Source of the DNA: Prunus persica
Lineage: Eukaryota > Streptophyta > Magnoliopsida > Rosales > Rosaceae
Direction of reading: 5' to 3'
Assembly: GCF_000346465.2 (NCBI RefSeq)
Contig: NC_034013.1
Span: 3,159,912 to 3,223,911, forward strand
Length of the DNA stretch: 64,000 bases
Part shown: positions 58,806 to 64,000 of the stretch, one piece after another
How positions within the stretch are numbered: position 1 is the stretch's first letter
Layout: the number at the start of each line of letters is the position of its first letter
Position numbers and translations under genes: made by a program
The notes under the pieces: model-generated
The model's database searches: none
The model's input: the letters and a program-made list of their open reading frames with translations, nothing else
What the model was told of the DNA's origin: nothing

Positions 58806-59439
58806 CTGGACAACAACCCTTTCTCTTGAGGGACCATAAAGTTAAAAAAACACTTCAAATATAAGTATCTGATACCTAGTAAGGGACATAAGTGCCCCGA
58901 AATCTCAGATTATAAATAGAAAACTTGATAAACCTAGAGCAAGGCTGTAAGACTTTTGTAGGAAATCTGAATGAAAACCCATAGAAAATCAACATTCTTA
59001 ATAAAATTCTGCATATAATCAACATTCTTAATAAACTTCTGCAGAAAATCAACATTCTCAATAAACTTCTGTAGAAAATCAACATTCTTAATAAACTTCT
59101 GTACAAAAAATCAACATTCTTCGTAAACTTCTGTCATACCCAATTCATAAATAATGAAAGAAAGACAAAAATTTTGAAACACCGAATTTTTAATACATTC
59201 AACATAATTAATGAAAATGAACATTAGAATCATTTGAAAAAAAATGGTATAAACCCACATTTTGGGGAGCATGAATCCATTCAACGAAACAAAATAAAAA
59301 ATAAAAAAACATAAATCAAAACATCCGAAGTTGGGATTGCTGCCATGAACGCGATCAATAGTAAGACCAATATCAGCCATGAACCCATCCAGCAAAATTA
59401 AAACATTAATAAAAGAATAAACAATAAAGAAGGATGTAC
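58806..59439 (-). other. 5' UTR intron of the SGS3-like gene
   Basis: The donor GGCATCAG|GTACATCC (exon end 59440) and acceptor TTGTCCAG|GATGAG (exon start 58805) bracket 634 bp. The intron contains the 30-bp repeats at 58988-59136. The noncoding exon would run from about 59575 to 59440. Confidence 0.65.
58988..59136. repeat. 30-bp minisatellite, five copies
   Basis: Units begin ATCAACATTCTTAATAAA and repeat every 30 bp (the fourth is 32). Changes are few: CTCAATAAA in unit three and TTCGTAAA in unit five. It lies in the 5' UTR intron of the SGS3-like gene. Confidence 0.92.
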
Positions 59440-59569
59440 CTGATGCCAATGAGATTACAAGAAACAAAAGATATTGGCGGAGCAGAGGAGGCGCCTTGCA
59501 AGATGAACTCCAACAGTCCACCTCCAGAGTAGACTCCAGAGACAGAGTGATGCGAAGAGTGTGTGGTGC

Positions 59570-60150
59570 CTAATCTGAGAAAATAACTTTCGTGGGTTTG
59601 GGTGTATATATAATCTATGTCTCTATCTCTCTTTTCACGTGATACACTCTCTCGTAATTTGGAAATATTGTACAACTTATGTGCCTATAACTATTGTGTC
59701 ATTTTAAATATATGACCACGTAACAAGGACCAATAAAATAAATCCATGTCATACACTCCGTTTCTTTCTTTATTGGATACACTCTCGTAATTTAGAAAAA
59801 AAAGCATGCGATTCGTAACTGTTGTGTCTTGTGAAATAGACGACCACGTAATAAGGACCAATGACATAAAGTATTGTCATAGACACTCTGTCTTTCTTCA
59901 CGTGATACATTCTCGTAATTTGGAAAAAAAATCGTGAGACTCGTAACTGTTGTGTCTTGTAAAATAGACGACCACGTAATAAGGACCAATGACATACAGT
60001 CTTGTCATAAACACTGTGTCTTTCTTCACGTGATACACTCTCGTAATTTAGAAAAAAAATCGTGAGACTCGTGTACTTATAATTATTGTGTCACGTGAAA
60101 TAGACGACCACGTAACAAGGACCAATGGCATAAAGCCATGTAATTATCAA
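59570..60150. repeat. 128-bp tandem repeats over the SGS3-like promoter
   Basis: The marker GATACACTCTCGTAATTT recurs at 59641, 59776, 59904 and 60032 (spacing 135, 128, 128). Units also share GACCACGTAA(C/T)AAGGACC and TGTCATA motifs. A G-box CACGTG is present at 59636, 59899, 60027 and 60092. More distant diverged units occur at 60200-60268 and 61345-61560, interrupted by two MITEs. Confidence 0.9.
59604..59613 (-). promoter_or_regulatory. TATA box of the SGS3-like gene
   Basis: On the minus strand TTATATATAC at 59604-59613 is about 30 bp before the inferred transcript start near 59575, and the first G-box is 23 bp further upstream. Confidence 0.55.
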
Positions 60151-60268
60151 TCGCCAACCTTGACAAGAGTAATTACCCATGTTAAAGGTAAGTTTTTCTT
60201 GTTATCTAAAGAAATTATAAGGCTCGTGTGTCCATAACTATCATGCCATGTCAAATAGATGACCATGT

Positions 60269-60697
60269 AAGAGCATCTCCAACAATAGTAGCAAATTAAA
60301 TTCTTCAAATTAAAGTTTGTTGACTTATGTGGCAATTTGGAAAGGTTTATTTGCTACTTTAATAATTTGTGTCACATCAGTCTCTCAATTCAATTAACGC
60401 AATATTATGAAAAAAGAAGAAGAAGGAAAAATACAAAAATATGTGAAGAAGGTCTATGTATTTATTATTTGAAAAGAAAAAGTGTAGGTTTTTATCATTT
60501 TCAATGTAGGTTTTGTTCTTCCAAAGAAAAATTAAATGTTTTGAAGAGCCAAGGTCAACATGTCAGACTTGAAGAGAGAGACATGGGTTGCAGCTTTAGT
60601 GACTGAGTTTGACAAGTCTATTAGAGGGAGTTTTGTTGATGTGACTGACTTATTTTAGCATTCCAAAGTTGTTGAAGAGGCTATTGAAGATGCTTTA
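60269..60697. mobile_element. Harbinger-like MITE
   Basis: The left end AAGAGCATCTCCAACAATAG and right end CTATTGAAGATGCTTTA are imperfect inverted repeats of the Tourist/Harbinger type with AT-rich targets. The ~425-bp body has no transposase. It is inserted in the 128-bp repeat array. Confidence 0.65.
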
Positions 60698-60699
60698 AC

Positions 60700-61343
60700 A
60701 ATAGATGTGTCAAATGGACCGAGTTGGCCGGCTTAAGTAAGGCTCGGCAAGAAATGGCCTATATTTTTGGGCCGTGCCGGGAGAAGGTAATTATGTCCAA
60801 TGGGCTGGGCCAGCCCATTTAAAGTCTATTTATTAAATTATACTTTTTTTAGAGAAAAATCATACATAATATTATAATATTTATATGTTGAATTCAAGTC
60901 TATTTCTTTTCTCCAATATTATATATTAAAATTTAATGTTTTATTTATATATAAAATAATAATTTTGTTTTTCAAGTTCAATTTTTAAAACTCAAACAAT
61001 AATCTAGCCATTTTCTATTTAAATGTACTGTAAATAAAGTTATTGACTTTTTTTTTAAACAAATAATAAATCTTATTAGGATATACATAATTGTAAAAAA
61101 TATTTAAATGAAGTTGTAAAAAAAATTACAAAAAAAGAAAAGAAGAAGCAATATATAAGTCAAATTTGGCGTGGGCCCATACCAGCTTGTTTAGTGGGCC
61201 GGCATAAGCATGGCCCTTAGGCTAGGGCCATGGGCTCGGGTCAGGATTGATTATTTTTCTAAATGGGCGGCCTGGGCACGACCCGTTTATTAAATGAACC
61301 AACTCTAAATCGGTCGGGCCAGCCGATTTGACACCTCCATCTA
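60700..61343. mobile_element. MITE with GGCC-rich inverted ends
   Basis: GTGTCAAATGGACCGAGTTGG on the left is mirrored by CGGGCCAGCCGATTTGACAC on the right. Inside are paired GGGCCGTGCCGGG- and CCTGGGCACGACCC-type blocks around an AT-rich centre. No coding sequence. Confidence 0.6.
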
Positions 61344-62500
61344 ACAAGAACCAATGACATAATGCCATATCATCCTTAGTTGCCAACACTGATAAGAGTA
61401 GTTACCCACATTGCATATACATTTATCTCTTAATTTGACGAAATTCGTGTGGCTCATATGCTTATAACTATTTTCTCACGTCATATTGATGACCACGTAA
61501 CAAGGAGTAGTGATATAATGCCACATCATTATTAAATGCCAACATTGATAAGAGTGTAACTGGCTTAGTTTTGGACATAAGTTTCTCTTTATGACATGTT
61601 TACTAACTTGAAATATTGGAGCGAACATGAATCAGAGTGAGCATGAGTCACTATAAGGCATTCTTATTAAAATGTTTACTAAGTGTCTAAAATTAGAATA
61701 AAATAACGATTCCGCAAGATTTTTTACTAAATTGTTAAGAATTGAAATGCAAACTAGGGTGAATAATAGAATGTCCTTTTACAAAAGAAATTATACTTTA
61801 ATCCAACTTACTAGTAAAAATCTTCAAATGCTCTCTTTCTACTCTCACTCCATGTTAGTAATAATAAATTCATCATATGGCTCGAGCCACCTCGTAGCTT
61901 TAGATGGGTCGACTGAACTCGATTTTTTAATGGGCAAGGCATGAGCTAAGAGTTTAAGACCCAAGCCCAGCCCAAAGCTCGATCCATTTGAGCCCATTGT
62001 GACCCAACCTAGCCCAGCTCGCCCATAATTTTCTATAAATTTGGGGGCTGATTTTCCCACTCCTCTTTTGTCTACTTACACTCCCTTGTATGTTATAATA
62101 AATAAATAAAAACAAATGGAATTGTAAGTAGACAAAAAGAAAATGGAAAAATTAGCACCCAATATTTAAGGTATGATTAATATGTATTATATTAATTGAT
62201 GTTTTATTATTCATTAATCTATTATCCCAAAACTACATTTAAATACAATTTGAATTTGACCCAACATATTGTTGTGTTTAGTAGAAGATTTGCCCATATA
62301 AATTATATCAAAAGGAAGAAAAATTTGATGATGAATCTTATGAAAAAAGGGGTTTTCAATACAAACCCAATTTTAGATGAAAATGTTGGGTATAAGACCC
62401 ACATATTTGAATTATGAATTGCCCAATTTGTATTTATTATTTATTATTTATTTTTCATGACTATTTTGCCCTTGAAGGTAAATAATGAAAATAAATTAAG
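61344..62500. other. Intergenic with repeat remnants
   Basis: 61345-61560 holds two diverged units of the 128-bp family. 61880-62030 resembles the GGCC-rich MITE text (AGCCCAGCCC, CCTAGCCCAGC). 62050-62150 is a small foldback with TTGTCTACTTACA and TGTAAGTAGACAA arms. No gene is visible. Confidence 0.55.
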
Positions 62501-62502
62501 GG

Positions 62503-63806
62503 GGGTGTATCCAATTATAACTTTTCATGACTTTTAATGACTTTAAAAGTCTGAAGGTATTCAATTGTGACTTTTAAATAGTCTTTAAAAGTTTAGTTGT
62601 ATTCAATTGTGAGTTTTAAAGAGTATTTAAAAGTTTTGAGGTATCCAAAATATTAATGACTTTTAAAAACTTTGTTAAATAAATGACTTTTCAATACTTT
62701 TAAAGGTAATTCTTACTACCAAAAGTCTTGCTAATTTACACCAGACTTTATGAAAATATTGGGAAGTTGAGAAGATAGAACCAAAACGTCTCCAAACGTC
62801 TCCAATTCTTTCTTCCCTTGTTATATCAAGCATCAAGCAGATAGATCTTTTTTCTTCATGGTTAGGGCTCCACTTTGGTATCCCATTGTCATCCACTTCC
62901 TTCAGGTTAGTAAAAAAATATTGAATATTTTTCTTCTCTTCTCATCCACACGTTTACTTTCCCTCTATTGATGAATATTTCTTCTATTAGTAAAAAAAGC
63001 TGTGTTTGCATATAAATATTTTATTATATTGATTGTCTCATATGCTATGTTTGCATACAATATTTTATTATATAATTTGTTGCCCCTAACCCCATTAATT
63101 TATTCTTTAGGTACTGTTTTTTTACCCATAATTCGTTAGGTGGATAATTTTTTCATATAATATTTACATCCCAAATATTAGGTTAGGAGAATTGCTGGAA
63201 TATAGACTCTTTTGTAATCTAACCATTTCTGTTGATTTGTGAGTGTTTATGAAAGATTATATTAAGGTGAGCTTCTATTTTCGAAAATATATTATATGAT
63301 AATTTATTATTTTGTATGTGTATGCATTAATTGTTTTTTTTTTCCCTTTGTTAGTCCCACCCGGCCCATGTCAACTTTCAGACAGACACTTTTGCTGACT
63401 ATGAACTTCTGAGAATTGCAATTGGGAATGGAACTGCCATTGGAAGAAACTCAATTGCATTGGGAGATGATACGGATGCAAGAACATTAGGAGTGGAAGA
63501 AAGTAGACGTGTGGGGATAGATGACTTGAGTTATGACTATGATAATCATGCATTCATACCAAATGAAGTCGAAGCTGCAACATTCCAAGCTCCGACTAGT
63601 TCAATCAACATAAAAGATAAATGCTATTTGTAAAATAAATATAAAAATAAGTATTTAAAAGTCTATAAAATTCTATGACAAAAGTATATGAAAGTTTGTC
63701 ACTTAACTTTATAAAGTATGTAAAAGTCATTAAGAATTTGTCAACTCTAGAAAAGTCATTCACTCAAAAAAAGTCTTTAAAAGTTAGAATTGGATACACC
63801 CCCCTA
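62503..63806 (+). mobile_element. PIF/Harbinger-like element, TSD TAA
   Basis: GGGGGGTGTATCCAATTATA and its inverse AGAATTGGATACACCCCCC are TIRs flanked by TAA. Subterminal TGACTTTTAA-type motifs recur on both sides. The ~1.3-kb element keeps one exon of the transposon's MYB/SANT-type protein and no transposase. Confidence 0.78.
63357..63633 (+). pseudogene. MYB/SANT-like transposon protein, C-terminal exon fragment
   Basis: After a T-rich tract and acceptor TTGTTAG, the frame reads PAHVNFQTDTFADYELLRIA and IGNGTAIGRNSIALGDDTDA, then a short acidic tail to TAA at 63631. This resembles the MYB/SANT-like accessory protein of plant PIF/Harbinger elements. The DNA-binding N-terminal exons are missing. 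Confidence 0.6.
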
Positions 63807-64000
63807 AAATTCCTTGGTTTAAAGCATTATCACTCTTAAATTTTGAATTTGAATTTTGAAAATTTATGGCTAAAAAAATCATAACTCATATAGACCAAAT
63901 CAAAAAAATTGGTAGTGTAAGTATAATCCACATAAGATACATTAATCTACCTTATCAAAAGGTCAAAATGAAGAACATGTGTTTACATGACGAAAATATG
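63807..64000. other. Window end, no feature seen
   Basis: AT-rich DNA after the Harbinger-like element; nothing recognisable. Confidence 0.5.

Noticed and set aside
58805..58858. Upstream in-frame Met for the SGS3-like protein
   Set aside because: A CAG acceptor at 58806-58808 puts it in the 5' UTR intron; MSSRRGG matches the usual SGS3 start.
1..64000. A coordinated novel gene system or cluster
   Set aside because: The four host genes belong to unrelated, well-known families with no shared regulation visible, and everything else is mobile-element derived.

Overview
The window is nuclear DNA of a flowering plant. It has spliced genes with canonical GT-AG introns, CT-rich gene leaders, and plant-specific gene families (CSLD, SGS3), and most of it is layered retrotransposons, MULEs, Harbingers, Helitrons and a Cassandra TRIM. 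The style of the repeats suggests a woody eudicot, perhaps Rosaceae, but the sequence alone cannot prove that. There are no prokaryotic features.

Four host genes stand out. (1) eIF3 subunit J, minus strand, 15267-19730, six coding exons, 222 aa. (2) An ABHD17-type alpha/beta-hydrolase, plus strand, 33880-41354, five exons, 377 aa, with an intact Ser-Asp-His triad, a Cys-rich tail and a 4.8-kb last intron full of transposon relics. (3) A CSLD cellulose synthase-like glycosyltransferase, plus strand, 50743-54443, three coding exons, 1130 aa. (4) An SGS3-like RNA-silencing cofactor, minus strand, 57257-58804, 515 aa, with a shortened C-terminus and a promoter overlapping 128-bp G-box repeats.

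Layout. 1-3249 is the 3' end of a Tat-like Ty3/gypsy element: 97-bp tandem repeats, a spliced antisense accessory ORF, a polypurine tract and the 3' LTR. It sits inside a PIF/Harbinger element whose remains run to 5875. 5.9-13.06 kb is a nest: a foldback MITE is split by a ~5.9-kb MULE relic, and the MULE's transposase N-terminus is split in turn by a Harbinger MITE (TSD TTA) and a chromovirus-type solo LTR (TSD TTCAG). After eIF3J, 20.7-32.9 kb is a Ty1/copia relic interrupted by half a CACTA element, a long-LTR copia, a Cassandra TRIM with 5S-like LTRs, and a second solo LTR (TSD TAACA) that carries a 95-bp minisatellite. Downstream of the hydrolase lie a copia relic hit by an internally deleted LINE (13-bp TSD), two head-to-tail Helitrons and another antisense copia relic. 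Between CSLD and SGS3-like is a 1.2-kb Pack-MULE with a perfect 9-bp TSD carrying a fragment of the mismatch-repair gene MSH3. The last 4 kb holds small DNA elements, one with a MYB/SANT-type transposon exon.

The host genes act independently: translation initiation, protein deacylation, wall polysaccharide synthesis and RNA silencing. I found no operon-like or defence-island organisation. The most unusual items are the spliced antisense retrotransposon gene, the MSH3 Pack-MULE, the SGS3-like gene with its tandem-repeat promoter, and the head-to-tail Helitrons.
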